A stretch of 37,566 nt of DNA, from positions 37,893 through 75,458 of the forward strand of contig MGZJ01000041.1 in the NCBI GenBank assembly GCA_001802645.1, in the 5' to 3' direction. The notes under the pieces were generated by a model. That model saw nothing but the letters and a program-made list of their open reading frames with translations, was not told the DNA's origin and ran no database searches. How positions within the stretch are numbered: position 1 is the first letter of the stretch; every line of letters starts with the position of its first letter. The position numbers and the translations under genes are program-made. The DNA is from Geobacteraceae bacterium GWC2_53_11. Its GTDB lineage: Bacteria; Desulfobacterota; Desulfuromonadia; Geobacterales; Pseudopelobacteraceae. Below are positions 1 through 8,433 of this stretch, one piece after another.

Positions 1-256
1 TGACATCCCCCCAGGCAATGCCGGCGGATGTGCAGAGTTCCTGCACGAGCCGTCGCAGCCCGGTGCGAATGAGCGCGGTCATTTCCCCGTAAAGTGACAC
101 GGACCCGAGCGCCGCATCCAGCCGAGAAACCACATCGGCACCAAAACTACGCTGCGGGTTCAGAGCTCCGGCAAAGGCAAGACGTTCTCCGCTGGCGCGG
201 TCAAGCAGCGATGCAGCCAGGGTGGTCGTACCGAGGTCTATGGCAAGGGCGTACAT
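1..256 (-). CDS. ASKHA-domain protein, corrinoid-activator (RACo/DUF4445) type, 5' part only
   Basis: The gene runs off the left edge, so only the first ~85 residues are visible. They begin MYALAIDLGTTTLAAS, the phosphate-1 loop of the actin/Hsp70/sugar-kinase fold, followed by a NPQRSFGADVVSRLDAA segment. That combination is typical of the ATPase domain of reductive activators of corrinoid proteins (RACo, RamA-like). Known RACo proteins usually carry an N-terminal 2Fe-2S domain; this one starts directly at the ASKHA fold, so it is a short version or its start lies elsewhere. It follows alr by 27 bp on the same strand. The ribosome binding site is weak, which leaves the start uncertain. The family call rests on a short stretch; another ASKHA ATPase is possible. 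Confidence 0.6.
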   Translation of the reverse strand, partial: MYALAIDLGTTTLAASLLDRASGERLAFAGALNPQRSFGADVVSRLDAALGSVSLYGEMTALIRTGLRRLVQELCTSAGIAWGDV

Positions 257-283
257 GAAATGAAATTCAGGACCGGCAAAGGT

Positions 284-1423
284 TCATGGAAGATACACCC
301 TCGGTACCCGCTTGCTGATGCCGCAGAATATCGCATAAGGGATGGTGTCGGCCCAGGCGGCCAGCTCTTCGGCGTGAATACAGTTCCCCTGATCGTCAGG
401 CCCCATGAGGGTTACGGTATCCCCCACGGCAACCCCTTCGATACCGGTCACATCAAGCATGATCCAGTCCATGCAGACGGTACCGGCGACTCTGGCCCGC
501 CGGCCGCGCACGAGCGCTTCGCCCCGGTTGGTAAGTGCCCGGGGATACCCGTCGGCGTAGCCAACCGGCACGCTGGCGATCAAGGTACGCTCCCCTGCGG
601 TAAAGCGGCGGGCATAGCTGATGGTCGTTCCCGGTTCCACCCATTTGAGCATGGCGATACGGCTTTTCAGGCGCATGACCGGTTTCAGGTCGAGCTTGCC
701 CTGAAAATCGGCGGAGGGTAGCGCACCGTACATGGTGATTCCCGGCCTGATCAGGTTGCAGTCGGGGATATCGCGCAACATCGCCGCAGCGCTGTTGGCA
801 ATATGAATATAGCGCGGTTTGAAACCGGCTCTGCGGATTTCCGCTAGTGCCCAGGCAAAGCGCTCAGCCTGCAGACGGGTAAAGTACTGCCCCGATTCGT
901 CCAGCTCATCGGCGCTGGCAAAATGGGAGATCACCCCTTCAACAGTAAGGTTCGGCAGTTTCTTCAGCTCGGCAACGAAACCGGGCACATCCTGATAGGC
1001 AACCCCCAGCCGCCCCATGCCGGTATCAACTTTTATATGGACATTAGCCCGGCGGAACAGCTTGCCTCCTGCCGCGGCCTGGTTGAGCGCCTGTGCCTGA
1101 TCCAGCGAAAAGATCGCCGTGGAGATATTGTAGCCGATACATTTTCGTTCCTGACCGGGATACACCCCGCCCAGCAGCAGGATCGGCTTGTCGCAGCCGC
1201 TTTTGCGCAGCTGGATGCCTTCCGCCAGGAACGCAACGCCGAAGGCGTTAACTCCCAACTGCTCCAGCTCCCGGCTGATATCCAGAAAGCCATGACCGTA
1301 GGCATCCGCTTTGACAACGGCCAGAATGTCCGTCCGGCGCGGAATCGACGAGCGGATCAGCTGATAATTATGTTTAAGCGCGGAGAGATCAATCTCGGCG
1401 TAGGTAGGACGTCCATCGTACAC
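284..1423 (-). CDS. alr: Alanine racemase
   Basis: This PLP enzyme interconverts L- and D-alanine in the cytoplasm and supplies D-alanine for peptidoglycan. The 379-residue length is normal for the family. The N-terminal barrel carries the PLP lysine K38 in [11 protein letters not shown]. The second catalytic residue, Y270, lies in [12 protein letters not shown], and the C-terminal MDW (residues 318-320) is also conserved. The start is GTG (complement of 1421-1423), preceded by GAGGAGAA about 8 bases upstream, so the GTG start is well supported. It is probably transcribed separately from ptsP, because a palindromic repeat fills the gap between them. Confidence 0.97.
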   Translation of the reverse strand: MYDGRPTYAEIDLSALKHNYQLIRSSIPRRTDILAVVKADAYGHGFLDISRELEQLGVNAFGVAFLAEGIQLRKSGCDKPILLLGGVYPGQERKCIGYNISTAIFSLDQAQALNQAAAGGKLFRRANVHIKVDTGMGRLGVAYQDVPGFVAELKKLPNLTVEGVISHFASADELDESGQYFTRLQAERFAWALAEIRRAGFKPRYIHIANSAAAMLRDIPDCNLIRPGITMYGALPSADFQGKLDLKPVMRLKSRIAMLKWVEPGTTISYARRFTAGERTLIASVPVGYADGYPRALTNRGEALVRGRRARVAGTVCMDWIMLDVTGIEGVAVGDTVTLMGPDDQGNCIHAEELAAWADTIPYAIFCGISKRVPRVYLP

Positions 1424-1446
1424 AGCAATTTCTCCTCAGATTCAAG

Positions 1447-1570
1447 TCCCCCCGCCCCTTGCGGGAGGGGGTCAGGGGGTGGGGGTATGCGCCACATTTG
1501 ACACCGTAGCAACCTCACCCACCCCTCGATCCCTTTAGGCCCCAGTGGGTCCTCCCGTCAAGGGAGGGGA
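1447..1570. repeat. C/G-rich paired palindrome, copy 1
   Basis: Two inverted C-rich/G-rich units flank a short spacer between alr and ptsP. The unit at about 1447-1486 contains a CCCC...GGGAGGGG hairpin followed by a GGGGGTGGGGGT tail. The unit at about 1511-1570 holds the mirror image (ACCTCACCCACCCC at its start and CCTCCC-GTCAA-GGGAGG at 1551-1567). The same architecture occurs at 4182-4263 and 12137-12268. It resembles the REP/BIME-type intergenic palindromes common in many bacterial genomes. Confidence 0.7.
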
Positions 1571-1574
1571 AGCA

Positions 1575-3923
1575 TTACAGAACCAGCTTCTTCCGCGCTG
1601 TGGCCAGACACTTTGCCATATCGACACTGTTGCGGCATGCCAGGGCAGCTTTCGCCAGGCGGCGGCACGCTTCGGCACTGTTGTTCCGGATCGCCTGCTT
1701 CACCACCGGAATACTGGGCGCTGACAGGCTGAATTCGCGGATCCCCATGCCCGTCAAGAGCAGGGCGCACAACGGATCGGCGGCCATCTCGCCACAGAGC
1801 GACACCTTTTTCCCCGCCTTGTTGGCCGCATCGGCAACGCGCTTGATGGAGTGCAGGATCGCCGGATGGTACGGGTCATAATACTGTCTGACACTGGCAT
1901 TGTTACGGTCAGCGGCCAGCGTGTACTGAATCAGGTCGTTGGTGCCGATGCTGACATAATCGACTTCCTGAATCAGGTAATCGATAATCTGCACCGCAGC
2001 CGGCACCTCAATCATGATCCCGAACGGGATATAGCCCGGTACGTCATGCCCTTCACGCAGCAGCTCGTTTCTGACCGATGTCAGGATTTCCCTGATCTGC
2101 CGGATCTCGTCGAGGCTGCTGATGAGCGGAAACATGACCGTTGCAGAGCCGAAGCGGGACGCGAGCAGAATACCGGCCAGCTGTTCCTTGAAAATATCCT
2201 GCCGCTCCAGCGAGACTCGAATCGAGCGCCACCCCAGGAACGGGTTATCTTCGTGGGGATAGGGAAAATAGGAGAGCCCCTTGTCGCCGCCGATGTCGAG
2301 GGTACGGATATTGACGGTCTGGCCGGGGAACCCTTCCAGGATCTTGCGATAAATGGCCGCCTGGGCGTCACGGTCAGGAAACGAGGAACGCGCCATATAG
2401 GGAAATTCGGTACGGTACAGCCCCACCCCTTCGGCGCCATGCAGGTTGGCAACCTTGACATCGGAAATCAGCCCGATGTTGGCGCTCAAGGTAATGGCAA
2501 CGCCATCGGTGGTCACCGCGGGGAGATCGCGCAGCCCTTCCAGCTCCTTCATGCGACCGGCGTATTCCTGCTCAAGACGAACGTACTCCTTTTTGATGCC
2601 CGCATCAGGATTGAGGTAGACCTGCCCCGAAGTACCGTCAACGATTATTTCATCCTTGACGTTGGCGGCATCCATCACCCCCCGCACGCCAAGCACTGCG
2701 GGGATGCCCAGCGACTTAGCCATGATGGCGGCGTGGGAAAAGGCGTTCCCCTTTTCGGTAACGATGCCGAGAATCTTGTTCGGATCAAGCATGGCAAGAT
2801 TGGAGGGGAAGATTTCATCCGCCACCAGCACCCGCTTCTCCTTGAGCGTCACCTCGTTGGTATCACTCCCTTCAATCGCATCGATAATGCGCCGCCCGAT
2901 ATCTTCCATATCAGCCGAGCGTTCCCGCAGGTACGGATCCTCCATGGCGGAAAAGGCCTGCACATAGTGCTGTACCACATCATGTACGGAGCGGGTCGCC
3001 CCCACCCCGCGCTCGATCAGATCCATAACCTTTGCGGAAAAACTCCGGTCTTCCAGTATCATCAGGTGGGTATGGAAGATGGCGGCGTCATCGGCCGAAA
3101 GCGTCTCGCTCACCCGCTTTTCCATATAAATGGTCTGGATCTTGGCCTTTTCCAGGGCCTGACTGAATTTATTCCGTTCTTCGGCAGCAGTCCCGACCTT
3201 GGCCAGCTTGATAACCTTATCGTTAAAACGGTCGAGGATATAAATCTTCCCCCGGCTGAAACCGGCCGACACCGCAGTCCCGGTGAGCGTCCGGGAAACC
3301 TGGCCCCGTCTGGCGCTCCCCGGAAGGGACGAGGCGACATCTCCTGCCGAACCATTGCGGACCTTGGCCAGTTCGCTTTCGAACCAGGCCCGTTCCTGTT
3401 CCTTGTGCTGAATCGAATCAAGCAGTCGTGCCGTATGCACAATGCTGCCGATCTGAAACGTGATCGTACGCAGGATACTTATTTCATCATCGCTGAAGCT
3501 GCGAGTTTCACGGGTCTGCACGACGATGACGCCGATGGGCGCCTTGTGCTCAAACAGCGGCAGGCCGAGAAACGACAGGAACCGTTCCTCTTTGGCCTCC
3601 TTGAAATATTTGTAGCGGGGATGCGACGGGGCATTATCAGTCATGACCATGGCGCGGGTTTCAATGGCAAGACCGGTCAAACCCTCATGGACCTTCATGG
3701 ATACCCGGCCGACCGAGGCCTTGGAAAGGCCTTTGGTAGCCTTCAGGGTCAGTGTCTCGCCATCCTTCTCCAGCAGATAGATCGAGCAGACATCGCTCCC
3801 CATGCGCTTGGCAACCAGGGTTACGATGTTGTCCAGGGTATCCTGAAGATCGTGGGAGTGGAGGATAATCGAACTGATATCTTCCAAAGTGCGGAGGCCG
3901 AGTGATTGCTGGGGTTCTTTCAT
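1575..3923 (-). CDS. ptsP: Phosphoenolpyruvate-protein phosphotransferase PtsP (enzyme I-Ntr)
   Basis: First component of the nitrogen-related PTS: it autophosphorylates from PEP and passes phosphate to NPr, a regulatory rather than sugar-transport chain. An N-terminal GAF domain spans about residues 15-170, the PTS enzyme I N-domain about 215-350, and the swivelling phosphohistidine domain contains H397 in GNAFSHAAIMAKSLG. The PEP-binding barrel runs from about 465 to the end, with LYRTEF (R504) and the active-site cysteine C710 in LCGEMA. At 782 residues it is slightly longer than E. coli PtsP (748). An AAGG ribosome binding site lies 6 bases before the ATG, right at the edge of the large palindrome at 3931-4121. 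No NPr gene is visible in the window. Confidence 0.95.
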   Translation of the reverse strand: MKEPQQSLGLRTLEDISSIILHSHDLQDTLDNIVTLVAKRMGSDVCSIYLLEKDGETLTLKATKGLSKASVGRVSMKVHEGLTGLAIETRAMVMTDNAPSHPRYKYFKEAKEERFLSFLGLPLFEHKAPIGVIVVQTRETRSFSDDEISILRTITFQIGSIVHTARLLDSIQHKEQERAWFESELAKVRNGSAGDVASSLPGSARRGQVSRTLTGTAVSAGFSRGKIYILDRFNDKVIKLAKVGTAAEERNKFSQALEKAKIQTIYMEKRVSETLSADDAAIFHTHLMILEDRSFSAKVMDLIERGVGATRSVHDVVQHYVQAFSAMEDPYLRERSADMEDIGRRIIDAIEGSDTNEVTLKEKRVLVADEIFPSNLAMLDPNKILGIVTEKGNAFSHAAIMAKSLGIPAVLGVRGVMDAANVKDEIIVDGTSGQVYLNPDAGIKKEYVRLEQEYAGRMKELEGLRDLPAVTTDGVAITLSANIGLISDVKVANLHGAEGVGLYRTEFPYMARSSFPDRDAQAAIYRKILEGFPGQTVNIRTLDIGGDKGLSYFPYPHEDNPFLGWRSIRVSLERQDIFKEQLAGILLASRFGSATVMFPLISSLDEIRQIREILTSVRNELLREGHDVPGYIPFGIMIEVPAAVQIIDYLIQEVDYVSIGTNDLIQYTLAADRNNASVRQYYDPYHPAILHSIKRVADAANKAGKKVSLCGEMAADPLCALLLTGMGIREFSLSAPSIPVVKQAIRNNSAEACRRLAKAALACRNSVDMAKCLATARKKLVL

Positions 3924-3930
3924 TGAAGCG

Positions 3931-4121
3931 CCTTAGGAGTTGTAAAATAAATGACTTGGTTAATATTGCGCTCAGATTCGGGTCAGATTTGGCTGAACTG
4001 ATTGAGGCAAACCACAGACGTAGCAGAGCTACGTTGAGGATTTGGTGATTGAAGTTCGGTCAAAGATGGCCTGAAGATGAGATGCAAGATGGCCATGTTA
4101 TTTTTTTTACAGCTCCTCAAT
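3931..4121 (+). repeat. Long imperfect palindrome (about 94 + 3 + 94 bp) upstream of ptsP
   Basis: Left arm 3931-4024 and right arm 4028-4121 are inverted repeats around AGA (4025-4027). The core ACGTAGC/GCTACGT is perfect. About 60% of positions across the arms are complementary without needing a shift in register, except for one compensated base around 3961-3970. Matching patches include the TGTAAAA segment at 3941, the TTTG/CAAA patches and GAACT near 3996. Most transition mismatches would be G-U pairs in plus-strand RNA (3940, 3953, 3960, 3980, 3983, 3992, 3994, 4017) against two C-A (4012, 4015). The outer end overlaps the ptsP ribosome binding site. It could be a structured RNA, a non-autonomous mobile element or two inverted copies of a repeat. 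Confidence 0.75.
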
Positions 4122-4181
4122 GGATATTTGACGTAACGGCATTGCTGCTGACAACTGGTTACTGGAACTCTTTTCTTCGTA

Positions 4182-4263
4182 AACCAACCCCCCTCAATCC
4201 CCCCTTATCAGGGGGGAGCTTTTAAGTCTCCCCTGACAAGGGGAGGTTTGGAGGGGTTGGGTA
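4182..4263. repeat. C/G-rich paired palindrome, copy 2
   Basis: Two hairpins in inverted orientation: CCCCCC-TTATCA-GGGGGG (4199-4216) and CTCCCC-TGACAA-GGGGAG (4228-4245). They are flanked by ACCAACCCCCC on the left and GGGGTTGGGT on the right, so the whole unit is also one large inverted repeat. It lies just beyond the 3' end of the channel gene (minus strand) and could terminate its transcript. Same family as 1447-1570 and 12137-12268. The rest of the 3924-4281 gap is the palindrome at 3931-4121 plus about 60 bp in which I see nothing. Confidence 0.75.
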
Positions 4264-4281
4264 TTGATGATACTGCACTAC

Positions 4282-5817
4282 CTACATTCCGAAAAAATAT
4301 TTCAGCCGTTGCAGATAATCTTCGTTGCGCGGCAGCGCCGCGACGGTTTCGCTCCGGCTGGCTCTGCTTGCCCGGCTTTTCCGTTCCCGCTCGACGAGGA
4401 TCGTGCTCAACGCGTCAAGCATGGCAGGATTGGCGTGCAGGATCGGCTCCATGATCTCCTTGGTAATCTCCGCCAGCCAGACTTCGCTGGTCGCACGAAC
4501 CGTTGCCGTGCGCGGCTCACCGGTCAGCAGCGACATCTCGCCGAAAAACGACCCCTGGTGAATGCTCCCCACCGGTGTTCCGGCAATGGAAACGTCAAGG
4601 GTTCCTTTAAGAACTATGAAAAGCGAACTCCCCATTTCGCCCTGTCGGACGACGATTTCATCCGCCCCATACACGGCAATCGGCGCCTGTTCTACCAGCG
4701 CTGCAACCTGCTGAACCTCAAGCATGGCAAAGAGCCCGGAATCGCGCAGATAGCCGGCAATCTGTTCTTTGGAAAACTCAAACGGCTGGCGGCTTTCTGA
4801 CGTAACAATTTGACGGTGCGGATAGGGGAAACTGTAGCCGACACGATTCACGGCATACCAGATCTGGCTGTAGAGGGAATCCTGTACCGGAATCCGGCGT
4901 GAAGGATCATCAATACTGAATCTGAGTTGGTAGGTAATTCCACTGTCGTTCAGCGCAATCAGCCGTACGAGCGGTTCCGGATCGTCAATAACCTCCCGGT
5001 CTTCACGAATAACCTTGAGCAGCAGCGCCTTTGCCATTTCGGGAGGCATGTCATAGCCAAGCATGACGTTCACCTGCAATGCAGGTTTTTCCTCGGTTCC
5101 CCGGTTACCGTGATAGGTGACGATGTTCTGCATGATGACGCTGTTCGGCACCATGATCAGGTAGTTTTCCGGGTTTTTCAGGGTTGTATAGCGAAAGCCG
5201 ACATTGACGATTTCGCCGAAAATGTCTTTTTCCTTGATTGTTATCCAGTTGCCGCGCGACAAGAGCTGATCCGACTGAATCGAAAAACCGGACAGGGCGT
5301 TGGTCAGCGTACTCTGCATGGCAAAGGCGATAGTCGCGGTGATGACCGTCGTTGTGGTGACTATCGCCGAGAGATCTATTTTGAAAACCAGCCGCAATGA
5401 AATGATTCCGACCGCCAGGTAGACCACCAGGCGGACGGAATCCCGGAGAAACGAGGGAACTTCCCTCTGCGTGTGAATGCGGAGATAGACGTCAACCGTG
5501 AGGTACGTCACCAGTCTGGCCAGACAGAGCAGCACGACGATCGTCTGCACTCCCTGGATAATGGCCTGATAGCTTGGCAGGCTGGACATCGCCAGCTCGG
5601 CATAGAGCAGAATAAAACCGAACAGGGACAGCTTGATCGGGCCTGTTATACCGGGGCCCGCATCCTGCCGGTGAGTGCGCCGCAACAACGCCACAACACA
5701 GAAGAACAGCAGCGTGACCACCAGCACGAAAATGCGGTTGATCAAAATAAAATTAAGATCTATCAGCGACACGACCGGCGCACCGGATGCGGCCTGTACC
5801 AGCGGGTTCATTGCCAT
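4282..5817 (-). CDS. Mechanosensitive (MscS-type) ion channel with C-terminal cyclic-nucleotide-binding domain
   Basis: Inner-membrane channel of the MscS superfamily. Hydrophobic helices lie at about residues 22-45, 62-80, 88-108 and 128-145. The pore-lining/beta-domain region follows at about 150-340, with the typical GEIVNVGFRYTTLKNPENY and MVPNSV stretch at 201-227. Residues ~380-475 form a cNMP domain with the phosphate-binding cassette FFGEMSLLTGEPRTATV (R436). This matches the bacterial cyclic-nucleotide-gated MscS-like group, in which ligand rather than tension may gate the channel. The pyrD stop codon overlaps its GAGGAA ribosome binding site, so it is probably cotranscribed with pyrK-pyrD. 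The start could be M1 or M3. Confidence 0.9.
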   Translation of the reverse strand: MAMNPLVQAASGAPVVSLIDLNFILINRIFVLVVTLLFFCVVALLRRTHRQDAGPGITGPIKLSLFGFILLYAELAMSSLPSYQAIIQGVQTIVVLLCLARLVTYLTVDVYLRIHTQREVPSFLRDSVRLVVYLAVGIISLRLVFKIDLSAIVTTTTVITATIAFAMQSTLTNALSGFSIQSDQLLSRGNWITIKEKDIFGEIVNVGFRYTTLKNPENYLIMVPNSVIMQNIVTYHGNRGTEEKPALQVNVMLGYDMPPEMAKALLLKVIREDREVIDDPEPLVRLIALNDSGITYQLRFSIDDPSRRIPVQDSLYSQIWYAVNRVGYSFPYPHRQIVTSESRQPFEFSKEQIAGYLRDSGLFAMLEVQQVAALVEQAPIAVYGADEIVVRQGEMGSSLFIVLKGTLDVSIAGTPVGSIHQGSFFGEMSLLTGEPRTATVRATSEVWLAEITKEIMEPILHANPAMLDALSTILVERERKSRASRASRSETVAALPRNEDYLQRLKYFFGM

Positions 5818-5824
5818 CCGTTCC

Positions 5825-6763
5825 TCAGGTTTCCAGCGCGCCGATCAGGCTTTTAATGTCGGCAACGCCGTTGGCAATCAGCCATGCTTCCATATCTTCA
5901 GCGATTGTCTGGGCGGCGCCCGGATTGATGAAACTGGCGGTACCGACCTGGACGGCCGTGGCACCGGCCAGCATGAATTCCAGCGCATCGGTCGCGTTCA
6001 TGATGCCGCCGATGCCGATGATCGGCAGTTTGACCGCTTTGGCCACCTGCCACACCATGCGCAGGGCGATCGGTTTGATGGCCGGTCCGGAAAACCCGCC
6101 GGTGATATTGGCCAGTACCGGACGGCGTTTGTTCAGGTCGATTGCCATGCCGGTCAGCGTGTTGATTAGCGACAGAGCGTCGGCGCCGGCGGCTTCGCAC
6201 GCCTTGGCCATGACCACCACGTCGGTCACGTTGGGAGACAGTTTGACGATCAGCGGTTTCTTTGTCGCAGCACGGCACGCCGAAACCACCGATGCCGCAC
6301 TGTCCGGGTCGGTGCCGAACACGATGCCGCCATGCTTGACGTTGGGACACGAAATGTTTATTTCCAGCCCCGCTACCTCGGGGATTTCATCGAGACGGCG
6401 GGTCATCTCAGCATATTCGTCAACCGTGTTGCCGAAGAAGTTGGCGATGGCCGGTGTCTTGACCGTACGCAGGAACGGGACCTTCTTGGCAATAAACGCC
6501 TCGATCCCCACATTCTGCAGGCCGATGGCATTGAGCATCCCGCCGGGGGTTTCCACGATGCGCGGCGTCGGATTGCCGGCCCGGGGGTTGAGAGAGAGCC
6601 CCTTGGTCACAAAGGCGCCAATGGTTTCCAGATCGACGTATTGGGCAAATTCCTGGCCATAGCCAAAGGTGCCGGAGGCGGTCATTACCGGATTGCGCAG
6701 CGGAATACCCGCCAGGTTGACGGTCATATCGGGTTTCATGGCAGATTTCATAGTAGTAGTCAT
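5825..6763 (-). CDS. pyrD: Dihydroorotate dehydrogenase, class 1B catalytic subunit
   Basis: Oxidises dihydroorotate to orotate in pyrimidine synthesis, passing electrons through the PyrK partner to NAD. The 312-residue FMN-binding barrel has the catalytic cysteine C139 in [10 protein letters not shown], as in class 1 enzymes (class 2 uses serine). Other family hallmarks are ASGTFGYG (29-36) and the C-terminal [20 protein letters not shown] chose the ATG at 6763 because GGAGGG sits 7 bases upstream; an in-frame ATG five codons earlier would overlap pyrK and lacks such a site. It begins 2 bp after the pyrK stop, so the two subunits are translationally linked. Confidence 0.96.
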   Translation of the reverse strand: MTTTMKSAMKPDMTVNLAGIPLRNPVMTASGTFGYGQEFAQYVDLETIGAFVTKGLSLNPRAGNPTPRIVETPGGMLNAIGLQNVGIEAFIAKKVPFLRTVKTPAIANFFGNTVDEYAEMTRRLDEIPEVAGLEINISCPNVKHGGIVFGTDPDSAASVVSACRAATKKPLIVKLSPNVTDVVVMAKACEAAGADALSLINTLTGMAIDLNKRRPVLANITGGFSGPAIKPIALRMVWQVAKAVKLPIIGIGGIMNATDALEFMLAGATAVQVGTASFINPGAAQTIAEDMEAWLIANGVADIKSLIGALET

Positions 6764-6765
6764 GG

Positions 6766-7584
6766 TCAATCCCTCCACTTCAGTTCGCCCGATTCAAATA
6801 CCGGACCATCGGTGCAGACACAGCGGAAGTCGGGGGTTTCCGGCGAATGGGTATGCCCCGGAGCGACGCAGCCGAGACAGGCGCCAACGCCGCACGCCAT
6901 GTACCCTTCCAGCGACACCTGGCAGGGGATGTCCCGTTTTGCCGCGATACCGGCCACGGCGTTCAGCATGCCGTGCGGGCCGCAGGCATAGATGGTTGCC
7001 TTTCCCTGCAGCTCGTCCAGCCGCCGCACCAGCGCTTCGGTGACCAGGCCGCGTTCGCCCAGCGAACCATCCTCGGTGGCGGTGTAGCACTCGACGCCGA
7101 GCCGTTCGAATTCGGTGATGCAGAGGATATCGTCCCGCGTCCGGCCGCCGGCAAAGAGCCGTACCTTCGAGGTTGCCACCAGTTCTTTTGCCAGCAGGTA
7201 GAGCGGTGCCAGCCCGACTCCGCCGCCGACGATCAGCTTTTCCTCTTCCACTTCGCCCAGGTCAAATCCCTTACCGAGCGGAGCAAGCACGTCAAGCAGG
7301 TCGGTTTCGTGCAGGGTTGCCAGCATGGCGGTCCCCTTCCCTACCACGCGATAAAGCATCTCCAGATACGGCTGCGAATTGGCGCCACTCTGGGCGGGAA
7401 CATGGGTGCCGACATCGAAAATGCCGAACGGCCGCCGCAGCAGCGGGTCGATGGCGCCGTTGACCCGCACCATCATGAACTGGCCGGGTTGTGCCGAGGC
7501 ACATTCGGGGGGAGCGGTCATGCGCATCCGCCAGTAGCCGGGCGAGACCTCCACGTTGGAAATAATAAGTGAAGTAAACTGCAT
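6766..7584 (-). CDS. pyrK: Dihydroorotate dehydrogenase electron transfer subunit
   Basis: FAD and 2Fe-2S subunit that links class 1B PyrD to NAD+. The order is an FAD-binding barrel (about 1-100, [10 protein letters not shown]), an NAD-binding domain ([16 protein letters not shown] near 110-130), and a C-terminal cysteine cluster in [11 protein letters not shown] plus [10 protein letters not shown] that holds the 2Fe-2S centre. I chose the ATG at 7584 (272 residues), which has AAGGAG 8 bases upstream; the longer reading frame adds 12 residues not expected in the family. It leads the pyrK-pyrD-channel gene run. Confidence 0.95.
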   Translation of the reverse strand: MQFTSLIISNVEVSPGYWRMRMTAPPECASAQPGQFMMVRVNGAIDPLLRRPFGIFDVGTHVPAQSGANSQPYLEMLYRVVGKGTAMLATLHETDLLDVLAPLGKGFDLGEVEEEKLIVGGGVGLAPLYLLAKELVATSKVRLFAGGRTRDDILCITEFERLGVECYTATEDGSLGERGLVTEALVRRLDELQGKATIYACGPHGMLNAVAGIAAKRDIPCQVSLEGYMACGVGACLGCVAPGHTHSPETPDFRCVCTDGPVFESGELKWRD

Positions 7585-7642
7585 TACGGGTTCTCCTTGC
7601 GTATGGGATATAACCTGCAAAACATTAAAAACTTTTTTGCCT

Positions 7643-7708
7643 CACGATTACCATGATTACTCTAGATTTTGATTCTATAAATCATGAAGTAATCTCGAAG
7701 TAATCGTG
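7643..7708. repeat. Inverted repeat built from four GATTAC-type half-sites
   Basis: CACGATTAC (7643-7651) is mirrored by GTAATCGTG (7700-7708), and GATTACT (7655-7661) by AGTAATC (7688-7694), giving an interrupted stem of about 20 bp around an AT-rich loop. It lies between the toxin gene's 3' end and pyrK's start. No run of T follows directly on either strand, so a simple terminator is not convincing. It could be an operator for the pyr operon or the edge of the toxin-antitoxin insertion. Confidence 0.5.
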
Positions 7709-7733
7709 TAGCTAGAATAGACAAGGAAAATAC

Positions 7734-8120
7734 TTAAACCGTCACAATCCCGTCACCATACAACGAAATGTGACTATCGGCGGTCAACAGCACCATTCCC
7801 TCGGTTCGTGCCTGGGCAATCAGAATACGGTCGAACGGGTCTTTGTGCAATGGGGGAAGTATTTCTACCGCAAGTGCATGATCCGACGAGACAGCCACTT
7901 CTTCATAGCCATTGATGACGAGCTGTTTCAACAAACGCAGCGGATCAACCTTGAAATCATCGCGCCCCAATCCGCGCTTGATGACAATCTCCCACATACT
8001 TGCAGCACTGAAATAAAGGATATTCGACGGATCAAGCAGCAGGGTGCGCGCCTGTTCGGAAAGTTTTTCCGGCTGGCCAGCCGACCAAAGCAGAATGTGG
8101 GTGTCCAGCAGTAGCTTCAC
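7734..8120 (-). CDS. PIN-domain toxin (VapC family)
   Basis: 128-residue PIN-fold ribonuclease, the toxin of a type II toxin-antitoxin pair. The acidic metal-binding residues are visible: D6 in LLLDTHILLW, E44 in SMWEIVIK, D97 in DPFDRILIAQA (D94 is nearby), and D115 in LLTADSHI. Family toxins cleave RNA, often tRNA; the target here cannot be read from sequence. It overlaps the antitoxin by 4 bp, typical of translational coupling. The pair is inserted between pyrK and rimI, consistent with mobility of such modules. Confidence 0.92.
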   Translation of the reverse strand: MKLLLDTHILLWSAGQPEKLSEQARTLLLDPSNILYFSAASMWEIVIKRGLGRDDFKVDPLRLLKQLVINGYEEVAVSSDHALAVEILPPLHKDPFDRILIAQARTEGMVLLTADSHISLYGDGIVTV

Positions 8121-8365
8121 AGCTCTTCTCCGTCAAACAGAGCAATGATCGCACCACCATGCATACTGTCAAAATCATCGGGCACGGATATTTCACCAGA
8201 CATAAAACCAAGACGGCGCTCGGAACCAGGTTCAACCAAAGAAAAAGGAATAACCTTGACCATCGGCTTGCCCGCCTTGGCAATAATAAACGGCTTACCG
8301 TGTGCGGCATCCTCAACAAGACGGGATAAATGGGTTTTTGCTTCATGAATATTAACGGCCAGCAT
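8117..8365 (-). CDS. Antitoxin of the Phd/YefM type
   Basis: 82 residues. The N-terminal half (MLAVNIHEAKTHLSRLVEDA, then KPFIIAKAGKPMVKV) is the Phd/YefM DNA-binding fold. The C-terminal half (RRLGFMSGEISVPDDFD) is the usual toxin-wrapping tail of antitoxins paired with PIN toxins. GGGAGGTG precedes the ATG by 4 bases. A palindrome 20-37 bp upstream of the start is a likely site for autoregulation by the pair. Confidence 0.9.
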   Translation of the reverse strand: MLAVNIHEAKTHLSRLVEDAAHGKPFIIAKAGKPMVKVIPFSLVEPGSERRLGFMSGEISVPDDFDSMHGGAIIALFDGEEL

Positions 8366-8384
8366 ACGACACCTCCCATCAATG

Positions 8385-8402
8385 GACTAACCAAAGTTAG
8401 TC
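8385..8402. promoter_or_regulatory. Probable toxin-antitoxin operator palindrome
   Basis: GACTAAC-CAAA-GTTAGTC is a perfect 7+7 bp inverted repeat 20-37 bp upstream of the antitoxin start. Position and symmetry fit autorepression by Phd-type antitoxins. The assignment is inferred from position. Confidence 0.55.
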
Positions 8403-8433
8403 TACTACCAAAACCGTTTACAGACAAGAAAAT

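Noticed and set aside
1851-3905. 684-codon open frame on the plus strand
   Set aside because: It is antisense to the well-supported ptsP gene, its protein is rich in low-complexity His/Gly/Asp runs and shows no known domain. It is a codon-bias shadow.
3988-4064. Possible c-di-GMP riboswitch, because of the AGGCAAACC-like stretch
   Set aside because: The conserved GEMM core and tetraloop receptor pattern are not there, and the symmetry extends far beyond a riboswitch.
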